A stretch of DNA of 19,301 bases. It comes from Prolixibacteraceae bacterium. GTDB taxonomy: Bacteria; Bacteroidota; Bacteroidia; Bacteroidales; Prolixibacteraceae. Positions 7,781 to 16,202 of this stretch are shown one piece after another (the stretch's first letter is position 1; the number at the start of each line of letters is the position of its first letter). Both the position numbers and the translations under genes were made by a program. The stretch spans positions 5,541 to 24,841 of the forward strand of contig DPCJ01000054.1 of assembly GCA_003516705.1 (NCBI GenBank), given 5' to 3'. The notes under the pieces were generated by a model. It was not told where the DNA came from. It did no database searches and saw only the letters and a program-made list of their open reading frames with translations.

Positions 7781-9427
7781 TTATCGCATTGCTTTATAAG
7801 CATTTATTAATCCGTTGGTTGACGAATCGTGACCGGTAACCGATGTGTTGCTTTGTAGTTCAGGCAAAATGGCATTAGCCAGTTGTTTGCCAAGTTCAAC
7901 ACCCCACTGGTCGAAACTGTAAATATTCCAGATGATTCCCTGTACAAAAATCTTGTGTTCATACATGGCAATCAGCGAACCCAGCACGCGAGGTGTGAGT
8001 TTTTTTACAAGAATCGAGTTGGTTGGAATATTGCCAAGGAAAACTTTAAACGGCAATAATTCAGCAATTTCTGCTTCCGATTTTCCGGCAGCTTTTAGTT
8101 CGGCTTCCACCTGTTCAGCAGTTTTGCCCACCATCATGGCTTCGGTTTGTGCAAAAAAGTTAGCTAACAATTTCGGATGATGGTCGCCAATCTGGTTGTG
8201 GTTGATGGCAGCAGCTATAAAATCGCACGGAATCATTTTTGTTCCCTGGTGAATGAGTTGGTAAAAAGCATGTTGACCGTTTGTTCCGGGTTCTCCCCAG
8301 ATAATCGGGCCGGTTTGGTAATCCACTTGTTCGCCATTGCGGTCAACATATTTTCCGTTACTTTCCATGTTTCCCTGCTGGAAATAGGCCGAAAAACGAT
8401 GCATGTACTGGTCGTACGGCAAAATGGCTTCTGTTTCGGCACCATAAAAGTTATTGTACCAAATGCTGATGAGTGCAAGAATTACAGGGATATTTTTGCT
8501 GAAATCTTCACTGCGGAAATGGTTGTCCATCGCGTGAGCTCCTTCCAAAAGTTCGATGTAATTTTCGAACCCGATTCCCAGAACAATTGAAAGTCCGATG
8601 GCCGACCACAACGAATAACGGCCTCCCACCCAATCCCAGAAACGAAACATATTTTTTGTGTCGATTCCAAAAGCCGAGACTGCTTTTGCATTGGTTGAAA
8701 CCGCCACAAAATGAAATTTCACAAAAGCATCATCTTTGGCAGTTTTCAGAAACCAGTCGCGGGCCGAAATGGCGTTGGTCATGGTTTCCTGCGTGGTAAA
8801 AGTTTTTGAAGCCACAATAAACAGTGTGGTTTCGGGATTTACTTTTTTCAAAGTTTCGGCAATGTGTGTACCGTCAACATTCGAAACAAAATGCAGGTTG
8901 AGATGATTTTTATAGGGTCTCAAAGCTTCGGTAACCATCAGGGGACCAAGGTCGGAGCCGCCGATTCCAATATTTACAATATCGGTAATTGCCTTGCCTG
9001 AGTAGCCTTTCCAGTTCCCTGAAATTACTTCTTCAGAAAAAGTTTTCATCTGACCGAGTACAGCATTTACTTCGGGCATCACATCTTCGCCATCAACAAG
9101 AATGGGTGTGTTGCTGCGGTTGCGCAATGCCACATGTAATACCGCGCGGTCTTCGGTGGCATTAATTTTCTGCCCTGTAAACATGCTTTCGGTGGCTTCT
9201 TTCAACCCACATTCGGTGGCGAGGTCAACCAACGATTGTATAATTTCGTCGTCAACAAGGTTTTTTGAATAGTCAACAAGAATATCTTCAAATTTCTGCG
9301 AGAACTTTTTAAACCTTTCGGAGTCAGCAGCAAAAAGTTCTTTCAAATGTGTGTCTTCAAAACTGAAATGGTATTCTTCTAGCCTGTTCCAGGCCTGGGT
9401 TGTCATCGGATTTATTTTTGGTAGCAT
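7781..9427 (-). CDS. pgi: Glucose-6-phosphate isomerase
   Basis: Interconverts glucose-6-phosphate and fructose-6-phosphate in glycolysis and gluconeogenesis. The protein has 548 residues, of the long (E. coli/eukaryotic) type. The sequence shows LHVALRNRSNTPILVDG, VNIGIGGSDLGPLMVTEAL (sugar-phosphate loop, 151-169), ASKTFTTQETMTNA (206-219), FWDWVGGRYSLWSAIGLS (263-280), QQGNMESNGK with E355, GEPGTNGQHAFYQL with H386, and DQWGVELGKQLAN with K514. These three catalytic residues have the same numbers as in E. coli Pgi. The start MLPKINPMTTQAW aligns with the E. coli N-terminus; a Met at residue 8 is an unlikely alternative. A near-consensus promoter and a 14-bp triple repeat lie just upstream. 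Confidence 0.97.
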   Translation of the reverse strand: MLPKINPMTTQAWNRLEEYHFSFEDTHLKELFAADSERFKKFSQKFEDILVDYSKNLVDDEIIQSLVDLATECGLKEATESMFTGQKINATEDRAVLHVALRNRSNTPILVDGEDVMPEVNAVLGQMKTFSEEVISGNWKGYSGKAITDIVNIGIGGSDLGPLMVTEALRPYKNHLNLHFVSNVDGTHIAETLKKVNPETTLFIVASKTFTTQETMTNAISARDWFLKTAKDDAFVKFHFVAVSTNAKAVSAFGIDTKNMFRFWDWVGGRYSLWSAIGLSIVLGIGFENYIELLEGAHAMDNHFRSEDFSKNIPVILALISIWYNNFYGAETEAILPYDQYMHRFSAYFQQGNMESNGKYVDRNGEQVDYQTGPIIWGEPGTNGQHAFYQLIHQGTKMIPCDFIAAAINHNQIGDHHPKLLANFFAQTEAMMVGKTAEQVEAELKAAGKSEAEIAELLPFKVFLGNIPTNSILVKKLTPRVLGSLIAMYEHKIFVQGIIWNIYSFDQWGVELGKQLANAILPELQSNTSVTGHDSSTNGLINAYKAMR

Positions 9428-9442
9428 GTCGTAAAAATTTTA

Positions 9443-9484
9443 GACGGAAGTCCGAAGACGGAAGTCCGAAGACGGAAGTCCGAA
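9443..9484. repeat. Three exact 14-bp tandem repeats in the pgi leader
   Basis: The unit GACGGAAGTCCGAA is repeated three times with no mismatch (9443-9456, 9457-9470, 9471-9484), 16 bases upstream of the pgi ATG. Each unit is two related heptads (GACGGAA, GTCCGAA). CGGA and TCCG within and between units are complementary, so small hairpins can form. If the promoter at 9507-9535 is used, the array is inside the pgi mRNA leader. Confidence 0.92.
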
Positions 9485-9506
9485 ACCGTTTTCCGATTGT
9501 TTGGTG

Positions 9507-9535
9507 CAAAGATAATCGAATATGAACATTACAAA
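9507..9535 (-). promoter_or_regulatory. Candidate pgi promoter (Bacteroidota type)
   Basis: On the minus strand TATCTTTG (9514-9507) is an exact TAnnTTTG -7 element, with a TTTG -33 element (9535-9532) separated by 17 bases. Transcription would begin near 9500, giving a leader of about 70 bases that includes the triple repeat. Confidence 0.6.
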
Positions 9536-9613
9536 GTGAAGTCAACCTAAGGTTAATATTGGTTTAAAGAAAATGATATTGCTTTTTTCTACTTTAGCCG
9601 CAAATTTCGGGAC

Positions 9614-10510
9614 ATGAAATCGGATACAATCAAGGGCTATTTATTTGCGTTTGTTGCCACGCTGGCATTTTCGAATGTATATATTTTCAGTAAAGCCGCG
9701 CTTAACGAAATTCCGCTGGCACATTTCGGCAGTTTATGGTACCTCGTGGTAACTGTGCTTTGCGTGGGTTACGCATTACTCACAGGAAAGCTCGGTCAAC
9801 TGGCGCATTTAACACGCAAACAGATTTACATTCTACTTACTTTGGGCGGACTCGAAATTGCCACCACCATGTTGTTTTTCCTCTCCATTCATATTATTCC
9901 CAACCCGGCTGTTACTTCATTTCTCGGTAATCTTTACCCGGTAATGGTTTTGCTGGGAGGTATATTTATTTTGAATGAAAAATTTTCGGCAATCGAGATT
10001 TTCGGTGGTTTTCTGGCGCTGGCCGGTGCTTTTGTTATCAGTTACAGTGGTGGAACCACATTAAAGACTTTTTTTATCGAAGGTACGGGTGTGGTTTTTT
10101 TAAATGCAATTTTTGCTGCAACAGCAACTTTGGTTGTAAAAACCCAGTTAAAACAACTCAGTCCCGAGATTCTGAACCTCAACCGCGCCAGCTGGCTTTT
10201 TATTTTCTCGGTAGTAATGATTTTTATTTTGGGTGAACAGGCCACATTTTCAACCGCAGTTTATAAAAACACCATTATTGGAGCATTGCTCGAGTTTATT
10301 GCAATTCTTACGGTGTATTACTCCTTTAAATATATTGAGGTATCGAAATCTTCCATCGTTCAAAGCCTGAAAGGGATTGTGGTTTTGCTGGTTTCGCTGT
10401 TGTTTTTTGGGATTGTACCCTTAAAACATCAGTTGGCAGGGGGTTTAATTACTGTTGCCGGGGTATTAATTATGGCATTAGCACAGGCAGGCTTTTTCAG
10501 AAAGAAGTAG
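9614..10510 (+). CDS. EamA/DMT-superfamily permease
   Basis: A 298-residue inner-membrane protein with about ten hydrophobic segments in two halves (residues about 5-140 and 150-295), the duplicated EamA arrangement of the drug/metabolite transporter superfamily. The first half shows GYLFAFVATLAFSNVYIFSKAALNEIP and FLGNLYPVMVLLGGIFILNEKFSAIEIFGGFLALAGAFVI, the latter matching the family's conserved 'P....l.....l.E....q..G..li..G'. The second half repeats this with EVSKSSIVQSLKGIVVLLVSLLFFG and GGLITVAGVLIMALAQ. Substrates in this superfamily range from amino acids to nucleotide sugars and cannot be read from sequence. It is a single-gene unit: diverging from pgi on one side and closed by a terminator at its stop codon. 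TACTTTAG (9590-9597) is a one-mismatch -7 element. Confidence 0.85.
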   Translation: MKSDTIKGYLFAFVATLAFSNVYIFSKAALNEIPLAHFGSLWYLVVTVLCVGYALLTGKLGQLAHLTRKQIYILLTLGGLEIATTMLFFLSIHIIPNPAVTSFLGNLYPVMVLLGGIFILNEKFSAIEIFGGFLALAGAFVISYSGGTTLKTFFIEGTGVVFLNAIFAATATLVVKTQLKQLSPEILNLNRASWLFIFSVVMIFILGEQATFSTAVYKNTIIGALLEFIAILTVYYSFKYIEVSKSSIVQSLKGIVVLLVSLLFFGIVPLKHQLAGGLITVAGVLIMALAQAGFFRKK

Positions 10511-10525
10511 TTTTTCTGTTTTTTT
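10498..10525 (+). terminator. Rho-independent terminator overlapping the DMT permease stop codon
   Basis: An 8-bp stem (10498-10505 with 10511-10518, one G-T pair) with loop AGTAG is followed by seven T residues (10519-10525). The permease's TAG stop (10508-10510) lies in the loop, so the signal is built into the 3' end of the gene. Confidence 0.75.
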
Positions 10526-10584
10526 CACATTTTAACATAAATTATTAACCAGCAAAACAATAATAAAGGCATTGTTTTTGTTAA

Positions 10585-10607
10585 ATAGTTTGCTTCATTC
10601 AAACTAT
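10585..10607 (+). promoter_or_regulatory. Inverted repeat just upstream of the export cluster
   Basis: ATAGTTTG (10585-10592) and CAAACTAT (10600-10607) are perfect 8-base inverted repeats around a 7-base spacer, ending five bases before the first adaptor's ATG. It may be a regulator-binding site, or an mRNA hairpin covering the ribosome-binding region. No T-run follows. No convincing promoter was found in the 100 bases upstream. Confidence 0.45.
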
Positions 10608-10612
10608 AAACC

Positions 10613-12001
10613 ATGAATAAAAAATCACTTATTGCTGTTTTATCTTCCGGAATCTTGCTGCTCGTTGTCCTGATTATTATTTTAACCCGAAAGGAAAGTG
10701 CCCCTGAAATTACGGCAAAAGTAGTTCGCGGACCCTTTGAAATACTGGTATATTCAACCGGACAGCTCGAATCGGAAAACTCTGAAAACATTCTGATTCC
10801 GGAGGTGATGAACGATCGCCAGACCCGGATTTCGTCGTTAACAATTACCGATATGGTTGAAGAAGGAACCCTTGTTGATTCGGGCGATTATGTTGCCACC
10901 CTCGACCATCAGGCTGTGGAAGAGCAGTTGAAACTGGCGCTCGACGATATGGAAAAAGCGCTTTCGGAATACGAGGACAGTAAAATTGACTCAAACCTGA
11001 CATTGAGCAACCAGCGCGATTTAATTTTAAACGCGCAGCTCGACCTGGAAGAAAGCCAGATTTCGGTAAAGGAGTCGGCTTACGAAGCTCCCTCGGTAAA
11101 ACGCAAAGTTGAAATGGACCTCGACAAAGCCGTTCGTAAACTAGAGCAACAAAAGAAAGCCTACCAGCTGGTTACCCAGCAGGAAATTAATAAAGTTACC
11201 CGCAAGTTTATCAACTACAAACAAACCCTCGAACGCGTTGATGTGGTTAACCGACTAAAAGACGCGCTGATAATTTATTCGCCCCGCGCCGGAATCGTTT
11301 CGTATTACCAGTACCCATACGGTGGCTCGGTAAAAACTGGGTCGCGTGTATCACAGTGGAGTCCGATTATTGCCACTTTCCCCAATATGAACAACCTGGT
11401 TACAAAAACTTTTATCAACGAAATAGACATCTCGCTCATTAAAAAAGGACAAAAAGCGCGCATCGGAATTGATGCTTTCCCCGAAAAAACTTTAACAGGC
11501 GAAGTGGTTGCAGTTGCCAATATGGGCCAGTTGATGCCCAACAGCGACGCCAAAGTTTTTGAAGTACGCATTAAAATTAATGGCACCGACCCCAACCTGA
11601 AACCCGCGATGACGACAAGCAATACAATTCAGACAAACGATGTGGCGGAAGTGCTTTACCTGCCAATCGAATCGCTTTTCAGCAACGACAGCCTTTCGTA
11701 TGTTTATCTTGCTGGTGATAAAAAAATCCGCCAGATTGTTGAACCAGGCGATAAAAACGAAAATTACGTAGTAATTAAACAAGGTTTATCCGAAGGACAG
11801 GAAGTATTACTGAATGTCCCCGCTAATGCTGATGATTTTGATTTAAACGGCATGGAAATCTATGCCGATATTCTGAAGAAAAGAGAAGAGGAAAAAGTTC
11901 GGAAAGCCGAAGAAGAAAAGCTGGCAAAACTGAAAGAAGCTGAACAATTACAAAATATGCCGGCTACCATGCCTGCTGGCGGAGTTGTAATGATTAAATA
12001 A
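10613..12001 (+). CDS. HlyD/MacA-family periplasmic adaptor (membrane fusion protein), first copy
   Basis: A 462-residue adaptor expected to bridge an inner-membrane permease and an outer-membrane channel. One N-terminal membrane anchor (residues about 6-25, IAVLSSGILLLVVLIIIL) precedes the periplasmic part. A half-lipoyl segment (VVRGPFEILVYSTGQLESEN; EGTLVDSGDYVATLD) leads into a long helical hairpin (about 101-215, rich in Glu/Lys/Gln). The second half-lipoyl segment (IIYSPRAGIVSYY) and beta-barrel (INEIDISLIKKGQKARIGIDAFPEKTLTGEVVAVA; LKPAMTTSNTI) follow. The last 35 residues are a charged tail (KKREEEKVRKAEEEKLAKLKEAEQ) ending in a hydrophobic GGVVMIK, an unusual extension. It is followed 17 bases later by the permease, so one transcript is likely. 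The fourth gene of the cluster is a paralogue. Confidence 0.88.
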   Translation: MNKKSLIAVLSSGILLLVVLIIILTRKESAPEITAKVVRGPFEILVYSTGQLESENSENILIPEVMNDRQTRISSLTITDMVEEGTLVDSGDYVATLDHQAVEEQLKLALDDMEKALSEYEDSKIDSNLTLSNQRDLILNAQLDLEESQISVKESAYEAPSVKRKVEMDLDKAVRKLEQQKKAYQLVTQQEINKVTRKFINYKQTLERVDVVNRLKDALIIYSPRAGIVSYYQYPYGGSVKTGSRVSQWSPIIATFPNMNNLVTKTFINEIDISLIKKGQKARIGIDAFPEKTLTGEVVAVANMGQLMPNSDAKVFEVRIKINGTDPNLKPAMTTSNTIQTNDVAEVLYLPIESLFSNDSLSYVYLAGDKKIRQIVEPGDKNENYVVIKQGLSEGQEVLLNVPANADDFDLNGMEIYADILKKREEEKVRKAEEEKLAKLKEAEQLQNMPATMPAGGVVMIK

Positions 12002-12018
12002 CCTCAAATACCATCAGC

Positions 12019-13398
12019 ATGTTTATATTCAGATATTTACACGATATACAGATTGCGGTTGAGGCCATTTTTGCCAACCGCGTAAAATCGATACTCACAG
12101 CGCTCGGTATTATTTTCGGGGTTGCGGCGGTTATCAGTATGCTTGCCATTGGCAACGGCGCCGAACAGGAAATTATGGAACAAATTAAACTCGTGGGTGT
12201 AAACAACATTGTGATAACACCCAGCACATTTACCATAAACGAAGGCACCTCGCAAAGCAAAAGTGAGAATGACAAACCCGGCGGGAAAAAGTTTTCGAAA
12301 GGGCTTACGCTGCTCGATGCCGAAGCAATTAAAGAGATTCTACCCACAGTTGAACGCATCACTCCTGTGATTTCGTTTAATTATTCGGCGCTGTTGGACG
12401 GGAAAAGCAAACCCGTTGTACTGGAGGGAATTGAGAACAGCTACTTCGATTTGTTTAATATGAAGCTGGCCAGCGGAACACGCTTTAACGAATTGCATAC
12501 CGAGAAAGGTCTCCCGGTTTGCGTGATTGGCAACAACATAAAAACCCAGTTTTTCCGACAGGACGACCCCATTGGCAAATACATCAAATGCGGACAAATA
12601 TGGCTGAAAGTAATTGGCGTAGTCGAGCAGCGCGATTTTACAGCTTCGGCTTCCGACGAAATGGGGATCAGCAGTTCCGACAATAAAATATTTATTCCGG
12701 TGCAAACCATGTTATTGCGGTTTAAAAACCGGGCTTTACTCCGCGCTGACGAAATTGCCAAAGCCAATCAGGGTGGCGGCGGCGATGGAATGGTAATAAT
12801 TATTGGCGGTGTTGAGCAAAAAGAAGATGAAGTGGACACCGATAAAAACCTGAACCAGCTCGACAAAATTGTTGTTCAAGTTAAAGAGACTGAACAACTC
12901 AGCGAGTCGGCCAATATTATTAAGCGACTGTTGCTGAGGCGGCATTCTGAATTGTATGATTTTGAAGTTACCATTCCGGAGTTACTTTTAAAACAGCAGC
13001 AAAAAACAAAAAACATTTTTAACGTGGTTTTGGGAGCCATTGCCGGAATTTCACTCATTGTAGGCGGCATCGGAATCATGAATATCATGCTCGCCTCGGT
13101 ATTGGAGCGAATCCGCGAAATTGGTGTTCGCCAGGCCGTTGGCGCAAAACAAAAAGATATTATCGCACAGTTTCTGGCCGAATCGACCCTCATCAGTGTT
13201 TCTGGCGGAATAATCGGTATAATCCTTGGAATCGCATTATCAAAAATTATTACAGCTGTTTTCGATATAAAAACAATCGTTTCGTTCTTCAGCATTTTTA
13301 TCGCTTTTGGCGTTTCGGTGCTGGTGGGTGTTTTGTTTGGGTACCTGCCTGCCAAACGGGCCGCTGAAAACGACCCGGTAATTTCTTTGCGTTCGTAA
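12019..13398 (+). CDS. ABC transporter permease, MacB/FtsX type, without ATP-binding domain
   Basis: A 459-residue inner-membrane protein with the MacB periplasmic-core topology: one N-terminal membrane helix (about 24-45, ILTALGIIFGVAAVISMLAIGNGA), a large extracytoplasmic domain (about 46-330), and three C-terminal helices (about 335-358, 385-410, 420-445). The coupling stretch RIREIGVRQAVGAKQKDIIAQFLAES after the second helix and the terminal PAKRAAENDPVISLRS are diagnostic of FtsX/MacB permeases. These use ATP hydrolysis from a cytoplasmic partner to drive mechanotransmission to an adaptor and TolC. Full MacB carries its ATPase at the N-terminus; here there is none, and no separate ATPase gene (Walker A, LSGGQ) occurs in this cluster or window. 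Two low-complexity stretches (SENDKPGGKK; QGGGGDGM) interrupt the periplasmic domain. Confidence 0.9.
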   Translation: MFIFRYLHDIQIAVEAIFANRVKSILTALGIIFGVAAVISMLAIGNGAEQEIMEQIKLVGVNNIVITPSTFTINEGTSQSKSENDKPGGKKFSKGLTLLDAEAIKEILPTVERITPVISFNYSALLDGKSKPVVLEGIENSYFDLFNMKLASGTRFNELHTEKGLPVCVIGNNIKTQFFRQDDPIGKYIKCGQIWLKVIGVVEQRDFTASASDEMGISSSDNKIFIPVQTMLLRFKNRALLRADEIAKANQGGGGDGMVIIIGGVEQKEDEVDTDKNLNQLDKIVVQVKETEQLSESANIIKRLLLRRHSELYDFEVTIPELLLKQQQKTKNIFNVVLGAIAGISLIVGGIGIMNIMLASVLERIREIGVRQAVGAKQKDIIAQFLAESTLISVSGGIIGIILGIALSKIITAVFDIKTIVSFFSIFIAFGVSVLVGVLFGYLPAKRAAENDPVISLRS

Positions 13399-13417
13399 CC
13401 TTAAAAAACCTGAAATA

Positions 13418-14899
13418 ATGAAAAATACAGTTACAATTTTTATACTTCTGGTTGCTTTTGCAATCAGCACCAAAGCACAAAATAAAGTACAACTTTCGCT
13501 CGACGACGTGATTGAGATTTCCTCGAAACAATCAATCGACGCTTTCAGAAACAAAAATATGTACCTGGCGAGTTTTTGGGAATACAAGTTTTTTAAAGCC
13601 GAACGGCTGCCCGGTATTTCGTTAAGCTCAAATCCACTGGATTTTAACCGGTATTATAATAAAGAATACAATTTCGATACCAACCAGGATGAATACCGGC
13701 TACGCGAATATTTAACTTCGGATGTTTCGGTTTCGGCTACACAAAATGTGGGATTAACCGGCGGACAGTTGTTTTTACGTTCTGAACTCGGAATGGTAAA
13801 AAACCTGAATGGCGACAAGAACACATCGTTTACTTCAACACCGCTCAGCATCGGCTTTTCGCAGGAGTTGAACGGGTATAACGAGTTGAAATGGAAATCG
13901 AAAATTGAACCACTAAAATTTGAAAAAGCCAAAAAAGAATTTATTCAGGATGTTGAAGACCTTCGCGTTAAATCTACACTCCAGTTTTTTGAGCTGATAA
14001 CTGCGCAAATACAAAAAGGCATTGCCGAAACCAATTATGCCAACGCCGACACGCTGTATAAAATTGGTAAAGGCCGATTCCAGGTTGGAACTGTTACGCA
14101 GGATGAATTACTAAAACTCGAACTCAGCTTGCTGAATGCAGAACAGGCACTGAGCATGGCACAACTTGAAGAAAAACGTGCGCAATCGAGTTTGAATTCG
14201 TTTCTGGGAATGGAAAAATCGATGGAAATTGAATGCATTGTACCCAGTGATATCCCGAAACTGCAAATCAGCCCCGAAATAGCATTAACACAGGCAATCC
14301 AGAATAATCCCGATATGATTAACCACCAACAGCAAAAACTTCAACAGGACCAGAATGTTAAACGAACCCGGTCCGAAACCGGGTTAAACACTTCGCTTTT
14401 TGCTATGTACGGTATGACCCGCTCATCGGAAACCCTGGAAGATGTTTACGGGCAACCCGATAAAAGTCAGCGGTTTAGCATGGGTCTGAATATCCCGATT
14501 GTTGATTGGGGCAGAACCAAAGGCCGGGTTTCAATGGCCGAATCGAACCGCGAAGTTGCACTTGCAACAATAAAACAGGAAAGAATTGATTTTGAACAGG
14601 ATGTTGTGCAAAGCGTGCTCGAATTCAACTTGCAGGCAAGCCAGGTGAAAAACTCGGCCAAAGCCGATACTGTTGCAAAATTGGGATATGATGTCACTTT
14701 TCAGCGATTCCTCATCGGCAAAATCGATGTGATTAAACTGAATATTGCCAGCACCGACCAGGAAACTGCGCGTATTGCGTACCTCAACAGGCTGCGCGAT
14801 TACTGGATGTCGTATTTCAGAATCCGAAGTCTGACACTTTTCGATTTCGAAACAAATACCCCGCTCAATGCGAACTACGAATCAATACTTGAAAACTGA
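13418..14899 (+). CDS. TolC-family outer-membrane efflux protein
   Basis: 493 residues with a Sec signal peptide (KNTVTIFILLVAFAISTKA, probable cleavage after A20, before QNKVQ); there is no lipobox cysteine, so it is not a lipoprotein. The mature part has the two-fold OEP repeat: long helical segments alternating with short strands, 'LSLDDVIEISSKQSIDA' at the start, 'YKIGKGRFQVGTVTQDELLKLELSLLNAEQALSMAQ' in the first half, and 'ALTQAIQNNPDMINHQQQKLQQDQN' opening the second. 'LNIPIVDWGRTKGRVSMAESNREVA' is a typical OEP segment. As a trimer it would form the outer-membrane exit duct for the exporter. It lies 19 bases after the permease and four bases before the second adaptor. Confidence 0.9.
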   Translation: MKNTVTIFILLVAFAISTKAQNKVQLSLDDVIEISSKQSIDAFRNKNMYLASFWEYKFFKAERLPGISLSSNPLDFNRYYNKEYNFDTNQDEYRLREYLTSDVSVSATQNVGLTGGQLFLRSELGMVKNLNGDKNTSFTSTPLSIGFSQELNGYNELKWKSKIEPLKFEKAKKEFIQDVEDLRVKSTLQFFELITAQIQKGIAETNYANADTLYKIGKGRFQVGTVTQDELLKLELSLLNAEQALSMAQLEEKRAQSSLNSFLGMEKSMEIECIVPSDIPKLQISPEIALTQAIQNNPDMINHQQQKLQQDQNVKRTRSETGLNTSLFAMYGMTRSSETLEDVYGQPDKSQRFSMGLNIPIVDWGRTKGRVSMAESNREVALATIKQERIDFEQDVVQSVLEFNLQASQVKNSAKADTVAKLGYDVTFQRFLIGKIDVIKLNIASTDQETARIAYLNRLRDYWMSYFRIRSLTLFDFETNTPLNANYESILEN

Positions 14900-14903
14900 T
14901 AGG

Positions 14904-16157
14904 ATGAGAAAACATTGGAAATATATACTGGCAATTACAATAATTGTTGTTTCGGCAGTTGGCGGAATAATCGTTTACAAACAAACCAGGGCTGCTGAAA
15001 ATTCAGAACTTTACAAAGTAAAACGCGGAAAGTTTGAAGCAGTTCTCAGTTGCAAAGGCGAAATCAACGGGATTAAAGCTACTGAAATAAGGGTGCCAAA
15101 AATTATTGGCGACCGCGACCTGGAACTTTGGGAGCTTACAATCCTCGATTTGGTTCAGGACGGAAAATCAGTAAAAAAAGGCGATTTTGTTGTTCAGCTT
15201 GACGCCAGTAAAATTATGGCATCGATGAGGCAGGAAATGCAAAACCTAGAAAAAGAAGTGGCCGACCTGAATAATGTCAAAATCGACAGCACAGTTACAC
15301 TTTCAAATTTGCGCGAAGAAATTAAAAACGCCCGGCTCGATCTTGAATACAACAAAATCGACCTCGAACAATCAAAATTCGAATCGGAAGCCTACCAGCG
15401 GAAAACACAAATGGCCTACCAGAAAGCTGAAAACAACATTGCAAAAAAAGAGCGCGACTACCTGCTTGAAAAAAATAAACTGAAAGTACGCGTAGGTCGC
15501 ACTGCCGGGTGGGTTGAGCGAAGACAAAAGAAAATTGCCAAATATCAGGAAGCCATGAGCTTAACCCGAATCACTGCACCAGAAGATGGAATCGTGATTT
15601 TTGGAAAAAGCTGGGAAGGTAAAAAATTCAGTAAAGACGATGCAGTACCAACCTACGAGTTTGCGCCTGCAATTGCCACGCTGCCCGACATGTCGAAAGT
15701 ACTGTCGGAAATTTATGTGAAGGAAATTGATATTGCCAAAATAAAAACCGGCGACAGTGTGCGCGTAACTTTCGATGCACTTGAAAATGTAACAATTATG
15801 GGAAGCATTAAAAATATCGCCCGTGTTGGTGAAGACCACAAAGATTTTGATATGAAAGCTTTTAAGGTGATTATTGAACTCGATAAAACCGATGAGGGCC
15901 TGAAACCGGCAATGAGCAGCAATAACGAGATTATTATAGCTCGATTAGAGAATGCACTTTTACTGCCGGTTACAGCTGTATTTAAAAACAACGGCAACCC
16001 ATTTGTATATCTGAAAAAACAGGATGAAGTGATACAACAGCCGATAATAACCGGACCTGAAAATGAAGAATTTGTAGTTATTGAAGAGGGAATTGAAGAA
16101 GGAGATATCATTGTTCTGGAGCCGCCTGTGGAAAAAGTACTGGTTACAAAAAATTAG
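14904..16157 (+). CDS. HlyD/MacA-family periplasmic adaptor, second copy
   Basis: The start chosen is the ATG at 14904, four bases after the tolC-like stop; the longer frame from 14868 would add twelve polar residues overlapping that gene and push the anchor away from the N-terminus. The 417-residue product has a membrane anchor at about 6-24 (KYILAITIIVVSAVGGIIV), half-lipoyl segments (GKSVKKGDFVVQLDASK; RITAPEDGIVIFGKSW), a coiled hairpin (about 95-210), and a beta-barrel region (VKEIDIAKIKTGDSVRVTFDA). It is paralogous to the first gene of the cluster: compare KIDSTVTLSNLREEIKNARLDLE with KIDSNLTLSNQRDLILNAQLDLE, and LKPAMSSNNEI with LKPAMTTSNTI. It lacks that protein's charged C-terminal tail. 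Two adaptors in one operon might form a mixed hexamer. Confidence 0.88.
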   Translation: MRKHWKYILAITIIVVSAVGGIIVYKQTRAAENSELYKVKRGKFEAVLSCKGEINGIKATEIRVPKIIGDRDLELWELTILDLVQDGKSVKKGDFVVQLDASKIMASMRQEMQNLEKEVADLNNVKIDSTVTLSNLREEIKNARLDLEYNKIDLEQSKFESEAYQRKTQMAYQKAENNIAKKERDYLLEKNKLKVRVGRTAGWVERRQKKIAKYQEAMSLTRITAPEDGIVIFGKSWEGKKFSKDDAVPTYEFAPAIATLPDMSKVLSEIYVKEIDIAKIKTGDSVRVTFDALENVTIMGSIKNIARVGEDHKDFDMKAFKVIIELDKTDEGLKPAMSSNNEIIIARLENALLLPVTAVFKNNGNPFVYLKKQDEVIQQPIITGPENEEFVVIEEGIEEGDIIVLEPPVEKVLVTKN

Positions 16158-16202
16158 AAAAAGAGGCTACATTTATCATTCAATTGCTTCAAATTAATTT
16201 CA

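Noticed and set aside
9443..9484. The triple 14-bp repeat as a small CRISPR array
   Set aside because: The units abut with no spacers and no cas genes are nearby.
9544..9554. Short palindrome AACCT-A-AGGTT in the pgi/permease divergent region
   Set aside because: Five-base arms are too short to separate from chance without comparative data.
12876..13355. 159-residue open frame opposite the FtsX/MacB permease
   Set aside because: Antisense to the conserved membrane helices of the permease; apparent hydrophobicity mirrors the real gene.
14868..14903. Longer start for the second adaptor overlapping the TolC-like gene
   Set aside because: It adds polar residues before the membrane anchor; the ATG at 14904 directly follows the previous stop.
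15713..16111. 132-residue open frame opposite the second adaptor
   Set aside because: Serine/isoleucine-rich antisense shadow with no motif and no start context.
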